Assembly (NCBI GenBank): GCA_026874595.1
Contig: CM049307.1
Location: 76,674,643 to 76,738,642, forward strand
Length of the DNA: 64,000 bases
Direction: 5' to 3'
Source: Sipunculus nudus
Taxonomy: Eukaryota; Annelida; Sipuncula; Golfingiida; Sipunculidae
Part shown: positions 1 to 10,676 of the stretch, in pieces
Position numbering within the stretch: the first letter of the stretch is position 1
Layout of the letters: each line of letters starts with the position of its first letter
Notes under the pieces: model-generated
Seen by the model: the letters and a program-made list of their open reading frames with translations, nothing else
Database searches by the model: none
What the model was told of the DNA's origin: nothing
Position numbers and translations under genes: made by a program

Positions 1-864
1 TTCAACTGGTGCTATCCATTCATATCTGCTACGGTCTGTGTATTCATTTACAGTATCTATATACAAACCCAAACCGTCTGTTTCTGAATCTGAATCACTG
101 GACTCTTCAACGTTAACTGTCATGATTTTCCTAGAACGGCACTTTTTGGCAAAATGGTTTTGTCACCGACATTTTGTGCAGGTTTGTCCCCAGGCTGGAC
201 ATTTACGCGGAGCATGGTCATAGCCACATCTGCTACAGTCAGTGATAAAATTATCCTTTCTGTCAGCTACAGGTTTCTGTTTTGGTTTAGATTCTTTTTG
301 TCCTCTCTTTTTCTGCCCTGACCATAATTTAGATTTTACTGCACTTACCTTAGCGCTTTCAGCTTGCTGGAACGATTTCATCTGTGACTGGGCCGTTTCT
401 TGGGCTACACATATTTGTACAGCTGTCTCAAGAGTTAAATCTACAGTGCGCAAAAGTTTCTCTTTAAGTTAAATGTCTGCTATACCCATAACAATCTGGT
501 CACGTATGAGATCCTCTTTTAACTCACCATAATTACAGCTGTCTGCCTTCAGTCTCAAGTCAGTTAAGAACTGTTCAAACGGTTCCCCCTCCAGCTGTAC
601 TCTGGACCGGAATACGAAACGCTCGCATATTTCATTTTTACGCGGATTAAAAAAAGCTTGAAACTTCTGTATGACAGTATCAAACTTAGCTTTATCTTCT
701 CCTGCGGAGTAAGTAAAGGTGCGATACAGTTCTTTGGCCTCAGACCCAGGCACTGTCATAACCAAGCCTATCTTGCGAGCATCACCGGCTCCGGCGGCAC
801 CAATAGCTTCCAGATACCAGGAAAATATCTCAGAAATATTCCCACCACTCAACTTCAGGGATGC
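1..864 (-). mobile_element. Ty3/gypsy-type gag fragment, decayed
   Basis: Reading the minus strand from about 864 down to the window edge gives one continuous gag-like frame. It has a capsid-like part (GEPFEQFLTDLRLKADSC and IRDQIVMGIADI are typical of Ty3/gypsy Gag) followed by zinc knuckles. The first knuckle, CSRCGYDHAPRKC, is complete; the second, CTKC...HFAKKC, is interrupted. The frame contains two in-frame stops, TAA at 469-471 and TGA at 163-165, with good homology on both sides, so this copy cannot make a full Gag without suppression. A Ser/Glu/Asp-rich tail follows the knuckles and runs off the left edge, where pol would be expected. It lies antisense and upstream of the SLC16-like exons at 1511 and 3377, so it probably sits in an intron of that gene. 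Confidence 0.8.
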
Positions 865-940
865 TGGGGGCTTCAGCTGAACAATGACGACACGATATTT
901 TCGGCTACAGACGGAGGATGATCACAATTTAATTCGTATT

Positions 941-1003
941 CACTTCTGGTACCATGTATTGTAACTCGGACGCCATATTGCATAACGTAAAACCATCTTT
1001 ATT
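941..1003 (-). promoter_or_regulatory. Primer-binding site and 3' end of the 5' LTR of the gag element
   Basis: On the minus strand, 954-941 reads TGGTACCAGAAGTG. It begins with TGG as a tRNA 3'-end-complementary primer-binding site does, and resembles the TGGT..CAGAAGTGG sites of mag/C-clade gypsy elements. It is immediately preceded by sequence ending in CA, the usual LTR terminus. An AATAAA on the same strand (1003-998) lies about 45 bases before that terminus, where an LTR poly(A) signal belongs. Gag starts about 90 bases further on. The other end of the LTR could not be fixed; it probably lies before about 1380. Confidence 0.5.
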
Positions 1004-1510
1004 ATACCGTAAAACGGATAGCACACCAGGTGACACTGTCGTAAAAGTGTCGCACATTTTTTATAACTCGGTCCAGTTTGACCCTAGCTTATTATGTTAG
1101 AGACAGATATTTAAATTTGTCGTGAAGAGTCCGATGTTGTAATTCAGTGTCATACCATTTGGAAGCGCATAAAATCTGCTCAAAAATGTCGATTATATAG
1201 AATCATAGCGTTTGTACGGAATCACGGTACCAGTAGGTGATGAAGGGTTAATGTGGCAAAACTGTAAATGCAGAGATTATAAATGTGTTGAAATAATAAT
1301 GTAATGACACGTAGCTAGGTGCCTTGTATTAATATATAATTCAGAAGATGTATAATAATTTGAACAAAAATATTTATTTTAGATTTACACGTCAGGTATC
1401 TGTGAGCAGGAGGACATCTTTCGAGGCGTTACGATCTCTTGGTTGCGAAACGTCATTTTCAGTGATGTAATTGTAATTGTTGCTCCAGGGTTTGCCCTTA
1501 TATTTGACAG

Positions 1511-3522
1511 GAGGACACGTTGTAACGACAGTTTTAGTTCTCTACGACTTTGGTTCTGATGTCATCACTTGGTCTTTCGGCCTGAGTTTGGTGATAATAG
1601 GGGTGGCGTACCTGCTGACTACACCTCTTATGGGTGCGTATCACTTCAGTTTTGATTTCATTATACGAAGTCGACTTGAAACATGGTAATATATTTAAGG
1701 CAGGCTCTGCCTGAAGTTTTAATATTTCAACATTAGTACTAGTTCAATCCCTACGACAGAGTAAATTAGGTATTTGGATTTGAGCTAATGTGCGCTTCAT
1801 TTATATTGTGATGCAGGTCTAGGATCAGCTTAAAACTTCAAGATATGTGAGAGATTACATTTGTCATACTGAACAAATTTTAAGAGATTTTACTGGAGAT
1901 TCGTTTTTTTTTCAGCTCAGGCTGTTCGTGTATCATTTTATTTAATTTTAATTTAATTTTATTTTTCCTTGATATATTTTTTTTAAATACTTAAAGTTTT
2001 GTTCAATCTTTGCAATCAATACAAGGATGTAAATCTAATAAGTAGCTAGTCTGATCATTAGTATTAATTTGTTGTAATTATATGCCAACCTTTCCCTTGT
2101 GAATTTTATATGGCAAGGCCATTGTACATTACTGATGAAGCATATTACATTGTTGTTTACAAGTTTCACTCTTCCTAAAATAGTAATGCATATACAATTA
2201 TGATCAAAAAAGCTGGTTGGATGTTCTACTGCCCGCTGATTTATAAGTAGTCTGTGTTAAGATACCGAGACTCTGGTGAGTTCCCTGCAAGAGAAACCCA
2301 TACCGGTATTATTACAGATAAGCTTTTGCTAGAACGCAAGGTAGCTGGAAAGCATCAACTCGTTTATTAATATTACAGGAATATTATAAAAATGACGCTC
2401 GGGATACGTATTTCCATTATATAACAAACTATAAATGTTGTATATCAAGACCATGTTAAAGGGGCTAAATCACCAATCTGACCTTTAAAAACTAAAGGTA
2501 ATCCGTTGGAGCTTTCATAAAAATAAGCCAGTACACGTGGATATCACTGCCCACAGGCTGCTTGTTTTGTTTATATCAACGTGTTCTTATATGCGAGGTC
2601 CCGCAAAAATAATCAAAACAAATTAAACAAGACTATCTGGCAGCAAGTCAGATAAGCTACAGATAAGCTTTCAGATAAAAACTGAAATAAAATAGGAATA
2701 CAGTTTTTAGAACTACCCCGTCAGTTTTAGAAACAAGAAAAGTTTTTTTCTCCGATGTATTTCATGCAGCAATTACCAAAGTTTGTCTCTGTGTACCTTG
2801 AGTTAAGAATTGGCTGAATCCACTCAACGCCAATATTCTGCAAAACAAATCTACTGGATGCTGTAAGATCATATTTGTGAAGAAATCTGATCACTTCCCC
2901 TGCATGCTGACCAAAGTTTAAAAATTACATGTATTATTTATTATCTTTCGACTAGCCCCTTATTCTCAGTGCATTTCTAAGTCAAGACTTATATGAATGA
3001 AACAGTTCATATATGACACGTTTTTACTTTGTCTCGTTATATTGATCACGTTTCAAGTAGTCAGACGCCTGAAAGATAACTATGCCAATACTGAGGAAGC
3101 AGCATGTTATTGAAGAAGAATAATGTAAAGGGCAGGTTGTTCTGTTGTTTGATATAAATTTTCATACCTTATGTTTCTCCTGATCGGAAAATTTTGAGTC
3201 GGGAAAATATTTGTATCACGATTGTCAGTATATATATGTAATTTTATTGTAGTTATTGCGAGGGTCAGCATCATGAAGTATGATCCAGTTCTTTACTTTT
3301 CTTTCCAACCAAAGGATATTTGATCTGTGTTGATGTCATAACTGGAAGTACAGATTCTATTTTGTTTTTTTTACAGGTCATGTTCGGGATAGCACTTTGA
3401 AGTATGATCCCGTGTTTTTCCTGGCAGGAGGATATTTTATCATATCTATGTTTGTAATGCTGTTAATCCAAGAGTCACGACCAGAAGATAAAACCGGGAG
3501 AAAATATCTGGAACTGCAATAG
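1511..3522 (+). CDS. Monocarboxylate transporter-like (SLC16 family), last two exons
   Basis: Two exons of a membrane transporter of the major facilitator superfamily. Exon 1511-1633 follows acceptor TATTTGACAG and ends at donor G|GTGCGT; it encodes GGHVVTTVLVLYDFG... and ...GVAYLLTTPLMG. Exon 3377-3522 follows TTTTTTACAG and encodes GHVRDSTLKYDPVFFLAGG, a hydrophobic helix, and a short polar tail ending in TAG. Both exons match in position, phase (phase 1) and residues the last two exons of the SLC16-like gene at 54640-55086 in this window, where GGHMV, FGVAYLMGAP and YDPAFYLAGG recur. The intron is 1743 bases. Upstream exons must lie left of the window, beyond the gag element. The family carries monocarboxylates or related small solutes across the plasma membrane with 12 helices; the substrate is unknown here. 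Confidence 0.8.
1634..3249 (+). other. Intron of the SLC16-like gene
   Basis: AT-rich sequence between the two exons. No open frame or recognisable mobile element was seen apart from the decayed exon copy at its 3' end. Confidence 0.6.
3250..3345 (+). pseudogene. Decayed duplicate of the SLC16-like terminal exon
   Basis: The stretch GCGAGGGTCAGCATC-ATGAAGTATGATCCAG, continuing into TTCTTTACTTTTC and AAAGGATATTTGATC, aligns along its length with the intact terminal exon that begins at 3377. In the frame that gives KYDPV it reaches a TGA after about 15 codons, and it has no good acceptor AG before it. It therefore looks like a non-functional tandem copy about 125 bases upstream of the working exon. 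Confidence 0.6.
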
Positions 3523-4209
3523 GAGTAAATCATCAAAATTCCATAGCAGAATCGAGCAATATTGATTAGCAGGCACAACCAGGAACAAATCTGAGGGATA
3601 ATGGGGATCGTTATGGAATGTACGACCTTGGAAATAAGGTGAAAATCTTAAATAGATATCAGATGCAAATCTTTCACCTTTCCTAATATTTTACTCAACA
3701 GTTATTTTGGTCCGAACCATTTAGTCCACAGACCAAAAACTGAAGTGGCCAATATCACTGAATTTTGATTAATTTAGAATAATCAAAATATTATCGACTG
3801 AACCATAATCCGCGAATTTCTGAGGGAAATCACAAAAGTAAAGTGAAAGAAAATGCCTGTCTTTGTGTCGAACTGTAAATTATGTATGGTTTTCTTCTGG
3901 TACAAACATAAATTGTAGCATTTGAATAGTTCAAAGGATATTGAGAAAAAAAAATCACCCGTCACCTTAAGTAAACATTCAACTTTTTTTTTTCTCCTAC
4001 GGTAGAAGTTCACAGTTTACACACACATTTCACTAAGTTAAACACGTCAAAAGATCGGTAAAGTTTATAGATAATAACCTGACATTATATACCTCGATGT
4101 ACGGATTACAAGAGAGTATCTGAGTAATCTTTCAGAAAGGAAACGGAATGAAGTTGATTTTTAACACTTACTGATGATGTCACGAGGCTCAACCTGTACA
4201 TAAAGGGTT

Positions 4210-4800
4210 TTGGGGATACACGGGCTAACACGTTGAGGAACATTAATTCAGAACAAGCTTATTCCGGTCTTACTCAAGTAGTGCTGGATAAGCTGGTGTT
4301 GTTCAATAGAAAACGTCAAGGAGAAGTGTCAAAAACAAACCTCAGATTGAACAGCAAAGTCTCAAGGCAACTCCGAACAATGAATTCACTAGGACGCTAT
4401 GTGGGCTTGAAGAGCATCTATTAAATGTCCTGGAGCTGTTGAAATCAGGTACCGAAGGGGTAGGATTTTCCAATTTTTGATTACAGATGCAATTAACCAG
4501 TGAATGCAGGTACTTACAGAGAAGAGATCTCATGAATTGTTGGGAGCAGGATTCATAGTGTACAATGTTCATTGTTTGACGCACATTCCTGATGTAGAGT
4601 GGTTTCAAACCTCTGTAAATGGAATCAATGCATTCCTATTTGAGAACCAAGTTCAGATTCTTAAGAAAAAGGTGAAAGGGAACTATGCAATTCACTGGCT
4701 CAGGTGTGTGCGAGGCCTGAAGAAGGAACAAAGCAGAACTACAAAAAATATGGCAAAGCGGTTTAAACCGTTGTGTCTACCAATATGAAAGACTATGTTT
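4210..4800 (+). pseudogene. Transposase-like debris (DUF4218/Tnp2-type in part)
   Basis: Two neighbouring plus-strand pieces look like remains of a DNA-transposon-derived gene. The segment at 4233-4424 contains LDKLVLFNRKRQGEVSK, a phrase I associate with repetitive hypothetical proteins in cnidarians and molluscs. The segment at 4504-4788 contains YNVHCLTHIPDVEWF and INAFLFENQVQILKKKVKGN, resembling the 'H.L.HL..D...FG.L...SAF.FEN....LK..V' pattern of Tnp2/CACTA-associated DUF4218 proteins. Stops and frame changes separate the pieces, so it is a relic. The assignment rests on remembered motifs only. Confidence 0.4.
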
Positions 4801-5924
4801 ACCTGGACTGTACACGAGAATTTGTCAAGATTCAGCGACGTTGACGAAGGGACAACCAGTACGATGTCCTTGTATTTTCAGATGATTAGTGTGAGGACCT
4901 ATTCCAGTCGCTTTAAGTATTGTTAAAGTCTTTCTTTTACGGAACCTTGACAAACAACGCGCAACACCGAGAATCGTCACCAAAGATAAAGCTCACCATA
5001 ACCGCCGTCGTCGTTAACTCTAGGGCATAAAACACGTAATTATATACATATACCTCTAAATGTCTTCACAATATATTAAGTAAGCCTAAAAACTAAATTT
5101 TCATGATGTGGTAATGTTTTGGCCGTATATGTCATTTAATTGTGTCTTTTTTTGGTTTAATTATTCAAAGGCTTACCTATATTTATATTAAAATCTTGAG
5201 TCTTCGGTGTGGACGTCAGAGTTTATTGTTGAATTTAATTTTGGAGATATTTATGGTCAAGTCTTACATTTTCCCTACTGAGCTTTTATACTTTCACCTC
5301 TAGAAAATTCCGATGGCATCATGGCAAAAAAATGTTAAAATCTTCAAAAAGTAAAATGTGCATTTTAATACCGTTATAGAAAAAAAAGGTTCGACCGAAT
5401 GTGCTTTCTAAGTAAACTTCTCACCCAAGTGTCGTAACATTCGATAATCACAATTTTTATGATTGATATTTTGAATTTTTCTAAATAAAGCTGCAAGTGG
5501 TGCAAATTTATTTTTTGTTTACTAATCCAAATCCTTATTACTTTTTATTGATAGACAAATTTTAAACTTTTTTACATTATTTTTATCATGTTGAAGGGGA
5601 ATTCTGGTCGAAGTGAGGGTGAAGCAGGTCCAAGAACCTGGGTCACAGAAAGCCTTGGGACTGTGTCTTGCCCATCCAACGATCACGAAACCACTTCGCC
5701 ACTTGGGCGTGACGACAAAAAAAATTAAAAGCACGAAAGAGTCGGGTTTGATAGACCAAGTGAAACAACCGAACCCAATTCGCTGTCACACGAAAAGGAC
5801 GTCCTGCATGTCCCGGTGATGGATGATGGATTAGGGGATACATCCGGAAGTGGCAAGCAGCTTAATAATGCTAGAGTATTAACTACCATAGCAATGAAGA
5901 AAATGTTGACAACATGTTAACAAC
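4801..5924. other. Non-coding stretch
   Basis: AT-rich apart from 5600-5850. Overlapping open frames on both strands of that segment have no recognisable domain; I see no gene. Confidence 0.4.
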
Positions 5925-6311
5925 ATGAACAATCAGGCGGGCAAGGTACCTCCACAACAAATAGAAGGATCAGGGATGGGGTCGTATAGTAGACGTCAAG
6001 CATTGTATACCAGCGATCCATCTACGATGAACTCGCCTTCTTCTCAAAATAAATATTTAACTTACAGTGAACAATCAAGTCCAAAACAGATGAAGAGGCT
6101 GCTTGTGTCACTTGCGACCGAATCCAAAGTAAGACATGACGAATTACTCGACAGGCTGAAAAGGATAGAAAACAAAACGACCACAGTTGTAAAGAAGGTA
6201 AAAACGTGGAAGGTATGTGGAAATGATGTGAACTGTCTGCAAGGGGACAAGGAGATGGACATATCATCAGATGACCAGTTATTTAGTAACACAATTTTCT
6301 TTCTGCCTTAA
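5925..6311 (+). CDS. Hypothetical protein with a short coiled-coil segment
   Basis: An ATG-started open frame of 128 codons. The N-terminal half is polar and rich in Ser, Gln and Tyr. Residues about 52-90 (KQMKRLLVSLATESKVRHDE and the following leucine-spaced stretch) look like an amphipathic coiled coil. A GT at the end of VVKK (GTAAAAAC) could be a splice donor, which would make this a first exon instead of a whole gene. No signal peptide or membrane helix is seen. I do not recognise the family. It may also be a chance frame in a repeat-rich region. Confidence 0.3.
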   Translation: MNNQAGKVPPQQIEGSGMGSYSRRQALYTSDPSTMNSPSSQNKYLTYSEQSSPKQMKRLLVSLATESKVRHDELLDRLKRIENKTTTVVKKVKTWKVCGNDVNCLQGDKEMDISSDDQLFSNTIFFLP

Positions 6312-6610
6312 TTTAGACATAACCTGCTGGGCAAGATAAATTTACATAGTAATCACTACTAACTGACTAACCGTCAAGTTTATTTACTTAGATATCTTAG
6401 GTCGTCATAGCGCCAGATCTGCCCTCTGACATTACCATGTTACTGAGTCGTGTTTGTCAAAGCTAAGGTCGTCACTGATATGCCGCAAGACCGTACATCT
6501 GTTCAGTCATATTTCTTTCTGAATTAATCATATGGAATCCATAGAGGGAAAAGAATAATGTTGCTGTTAGTAATCGCCATATGTCTGATTTTCTTATGAG
6601 GTAAAAAGGT

Positions 6611-6685
6611 AAACTTTGAATAAAAGTTATCACGAAAAATCAGGTGGACAGGGTTGGTGGAATGGAATATAAAAGATCCATGCAT

Positions 6686-6690
<5 letters not shown>
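6611..6690. repeat. Dispersed repeat, copy 1 (copy 2 at 60437)
   Basis: Contains TTATCACGAAAAATCAGGTG and GAATATAAAAGATCCATGCA, followed by a (TA)n tract. The same sequence with a few substitutions is found at 60437-60515, also running into a short TA tract. Confidence 0.75.

Positions 6691-6737
<47 letters not shown>
6685..6737. repeat. (TA)n microsatellite
   Basis: Nearly pure TA dinucleotides directly after dispersed-repeat copy 1. Confidence 0.95.
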
Positions 6738-6739
<2 letters not shown>

Positions 6740-7486
6740 TAACTGTGAAAAAAAATTTATTATTGTTATTCAATGAAGAATTTAAAGGTCAAGGCTTTAG
6801 CAACAACGCTTCTCGAGAGCTTGCTTTATCGAACTGAAACTTAATAAATCAAATGGGTTCCGTGCTTTCCTTTTATTCAGAGGTTAAACTGATTCTACAT
6901 TATGATTAACGGCCTCGTTATGCTAGAAAGAAAACGCGAATCTGACGAATCAAATAAAAACATGTAAACCTAGTTTGCAGTGTATGTGTTCCTGTTCATA
7001 ATTCATAATACTAAAACTGAAACAAGAATCTGATGTTTCAAAAAATGGCTTGAAAGCATGTCCAGTTGTAAACCTATAAAGTTCTTTTTCGTAAAGCGTG
7101 TGAAAAAAAATTCACTGCTGTGTAATTTTTACCTTTTTCACCTGGAATTTAACTGGCCTGTAGATTTCAGTCTCGTCACGTGCCTGTGAGGAGAGTGGCT
7201 CGAGTAGCAAGGTCTATGAAACACTTTACCGCCAGAACCTGGTTTGTAGGTTGATGAATAGACAACGTAATGCACTATACTTACCCGGTTTTGGTTTGTC
7301 AGAACTGTCAAACCGGAAGTCCTCAAATTCTTGACCCCCTAAGAAGAAGAGCATGCGCGTGACTTCTGCGCGAGCATTCAGGTCTAGGTATATTAACTTG
7401 CAGTGTACCATGGTGGATCTACAAAAAATAATATGACGACATTTACAATAAACAAAAGAATTATTTGCAAAGAAAAATGTTTGCAA

Positions 7487-7996
7487 GTCATCCCGGAGTG
7501 AGAATTTGGGTAGTGGACTCATACTAAAGTGTGAATTTAATATGTGGACTGTCATTCCAAAGTGAGACTTTGGTATGGGGACTTTCATCCTAGAGTGAGA
7601 CTTTCGTATATGGACCTCCATTCTAGAGAAAGAATTAGGTTTTTGGACTCTTATCCTAGAGTGAGAATTTGGTATATGGATTGTCATCCCAGTGTGGGAA
7701 TTTGGTATGTGGACTATTATCCTAGAGTGAGAATTTGGTATGTGGAATGTTATCCTAGAGAGAGAATCTTGAATGGGGACTATCATCCTTAAGTGCGGAT
7801 TTGGTATGTGGACTCTCATCCTAGAGTCAGAATTTGGAATGTGGACTCTCATCTCAGTGTGAGAATTCGGTATGCGAAGTGTCATCCTAGAGAGAGAATT
7901 TGGTATGTGGACTGTCATCCTAAAATGATAATTTGGTATGTTGACTGTTATCCTAAAATGAAAATTTGGTATGTGGACTCAAATCCTAGAGTGTGA
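7487..7996. repeat. 33-bp minisatellite, about 15 copies
   Basis: Tandem units of about 33 bases built on CATCCTAGAGTGAGAATTTG plus GTATGTGGACT. Units differ by scattered substitutions (ACTC/ACTG/ACTA; AGAGTG/AAAATG). Because 33 is a multiple of three, long open frames run through both strands, giving an 11-residue repeat (HIPNSHSRMRV-like on minus; WYVDSHPRVRI-like on plus). These frames are best explained by the repeat, not by a gene. Confidence 0.9.
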
Positions 7997-8001
7997 ATGT
8001 G

Positions 8002-8073
8002 TTGCTAGTCATGCGGTAAAGTAGATCCTCTTCACAATGAATGTGGATTTTAATAGCATTCGTACACTTGGAT
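8002..8073. repeat. 72-bp direct repeat, copy 1 (copy 2 at 8293-8364)
   Basis: Begins TTGCTAGTCATGCGG and continues through AAAGTAGATCCTCTTCACAA to a TGGAT end. The same 72 bases with a handful of changes recur 291 bases downstream, just before the GGCGGCC-rich array. Confidence 0.85.
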
Positions 8074-8292
8074 GGTGTCTTTAAAGATTAGCACTGTTCC
8101 ATGTGACACGATGTCTCCCTTCAGGAAATGTTTCGATGAAAATTTTGACATTTATTTTCACAGTTTATTTCATTTGCAAGTAAGGTGAGGAAATCAAAAA
8201 TGCTTGTACAATGCATTTAATCAAAAGTCTTAAAATAATTTCCGATATAGGCCATTTGTAATTCTAGCATTGCGGTTGAATTCACCTTGCAA

Positions 8293-8364
8293 TTGCTAGT
8301 CATGCAGCAAAGTAGATCCTCTTCACAATGAATGTGGATTTTAACAGCATTTGTAGACTTGGAT
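8293..8364. repeat. 72-bp direct repeat, copy 2
   Basis: Partner of 8002-8073; differences include GCAGCAAAG for GCGGTAAAG and AACAGCATTTG for AATAGCATTCG. Confidence 0.85.
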
Positions 8365-8489
8365 GCTTCTCTATAGGACTTCCACGCAGAGAAACCAGCA
8401 AAGACTATCATAAATTTTAAATTCAACAAGACCACCGAACAAAATTTATGACAGCGCAGAATTTTGATCAATAAAATCCCTGATGTCAC

Positions 8490-9300
8490 AGGCATAGGTA
8501 TTGCCACTATATTAATTGTTCTATATTGCTCACAAGAGTCCATTTTATATCAATATGGTGACAAAGAATAATTTGAAACAAGTATGGCCATGGCATTAAT
8601 GGATTCGCTGGTATCATAAACATGGATGTTGCTACAAATTTAAAATCTTATTCCATGCGCACAAGTCCCTATATAAGCAAAAGCGGGTTAAAATTGACGG
8701 CCATTTTTGAATTCAATATGGCGGCCAAGCTATACTTGTAACAAATCAACAATAAGCAATTAAAAGTGTGTTTAAAGCGGCGGCCATTGTGCAATTCCAA
8801 ATGGCGGCTTTACCCAATCTGTAGCAATTAGGGCAATGGCTTTAAAGGAATCAGTGGTATTGCAAACATGGATGTTGCTACCATATGTATTCTTCTACTG
8901 TGATAATAAGAAAATATATAAGCAAAAGTGTGTTTAAATGGCGGCCATTTTGAAAATTCAATATGGCGATCTAGTTGAATTTTAGCAATTATGACAATGG
9001 CTGTAAAAGAATCACTAGTATGCAAACATGGATGGTGCTACCATTTGTATTCTTCTACGGTTCTCAGACGTCCAGAAATAGGACATAGTATAAGAGGAAT
9101 GGCGGCAATGTTGAAATTCAATAAGGCGGCCTAACCGAATCTGTATCAAGTATGCTCCCTGGAATTATTGACGTGGGTGTAGCTACCATTTATATTGCTC
9201 TACAGTGCTCAGAACTCCAGATAAAAAGCAAAATATAAGAAAAATGGCGGCCTTTTTTAAATTCAAAATGGCGGCTGAAGACGCGGCTGAAAAAAATGGC
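8490..9300. repeat. Degenerate satellite-like array with GGCGGCC-rich units
   Basis: About five imperfect units of roughly 150-245 bases. Each has a segment like CATGGATGTTGCTACCATTT (near 8620, 8867, 9027, with a relaxed form near 9170 and a more distant one near 8500), then TATTCTTCTAC and a GCTCAGA-like stretch, then AATGGCGGCCATTTTGAA with a TTCAATATGGCGGCC partner. Unit length shrinks from left to right. Short open frames inside show no domains. Confidence 0.8.
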
Positions 9301-10676
9301 ACCTAATAATTTTGGAATAAGCAACCTTAAATTGACAAAAGTAGCCAATAAAACCCATTTTGTCACAACAATCCAGCTGATACATAACATAACACTGAAC
9401 TCTGATGTAATAACTGATGTTCCATCGCAGTTAAAACACCATCGACTACGTCAGAAAACACACACGACAAACAAACAAAACCACTAACAGTGCTAGATGA
9501 AGGAAAATCTGGGGTTTTTTATGCGCACAGAAGAAGGAAGATGGAGAGCAGGACAAGTAAAACAGAGATTACCTGAACCGATATCATATGTAATAAAGTC
9601 ACATGGCAAAAACTTACAGTAGAAACACAAAATGCATTGTACAACAGAGTGCTTCACAGGAATTTGACCCAACAAATGAACCAGATAACAACACTAGAAT
9701 AACCTCAACAACAGCAGTGCAATAACAGCATTGAACCCATTACATATGTACCAGAAAAAAACAACAGAAATACCAAAAACAAGACAACGACATGAGGTAG
9801 AACAGCCCGACTACCAGACAAGTTCAGAGACTTTAAAGTCACACTGAACAGACAACAGTGCTTAGCTTAGATAGTTGTTGGTGCAGCCATGATATTGGCA
9901 TAGGATAAGCACCGGTCAGCAAGTGCGGGCAACCTCTGCTGATCAGTTAGTTTAATAATTTGATTTTAATTTCAAATATTCATATGTATGTTAGCCATCA
10001 AGTTAAACACGGAACATTACAACAAAGGACAGACAATAATAATCACATTGTTTTAAAAATCATAACAAAATGCAATAACTGTACTAAGTACAAAGCACTT
10101 GCAACAAAATATTCCATTTGTCACACTGTCACATTTTATTCAACATGTTAACAAAAATTATATACAACATCTGCATAATGTAACTTAAATAATAGTTTTC
10201 ATCTCATAAAAAGGGAGATGCAATTGACTAATTCATTTGTATTTAGTATATTAAGTATTTAGTATACCAGCAGATGGTACTGCATATCATGGGTAGGGAA
10301 CCAGGATGTTTGATTAAACTACTTCCGGTTACATCGCACATGGTATTATTTTATATCAAATACACTCATTTATTTGTTTATATTTTTAGTAACGTTTTCG
10401 TGTGGATGTAATTGTTTGGATTACACAATACGCGTGGCTCCCAGCTTTAGTTAAAAAAAAAACAATTGCTTACAACGTTTGCCCAAAAAATCCTCAAAGT
10501 GATCCCTGATGTAAATGATTTGTGAAGCTTTCTGAAGATGTGGAATGCGGGACAGAGAAACATGACATTTTGGTTTACACCTCCTGAATAAATCTATACA
10601 AGAAACCCCTCAAACCGAATCAAAGTTATTCTATATTTGAGGTTTATATTAATTGTTTCTTACAACCGTCGCACGT
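9301..10676. other. Intergenic, 3' of the methyltransferase-like gene
   Basis: No gene recognised. The part from about 10366 to 10610 is duplicated at 19767-20015, so it is the 3' flank of the ancestral methyltransferase unit. Confidence 0.6.

Noticed and set aside
7226-7918. 230-codon open frame on the minus strand with HIPNS repeats
   Set aside because: It is a by-product of the 33-base minisatellite; the opposite strand is equally open and there are no gene signals.
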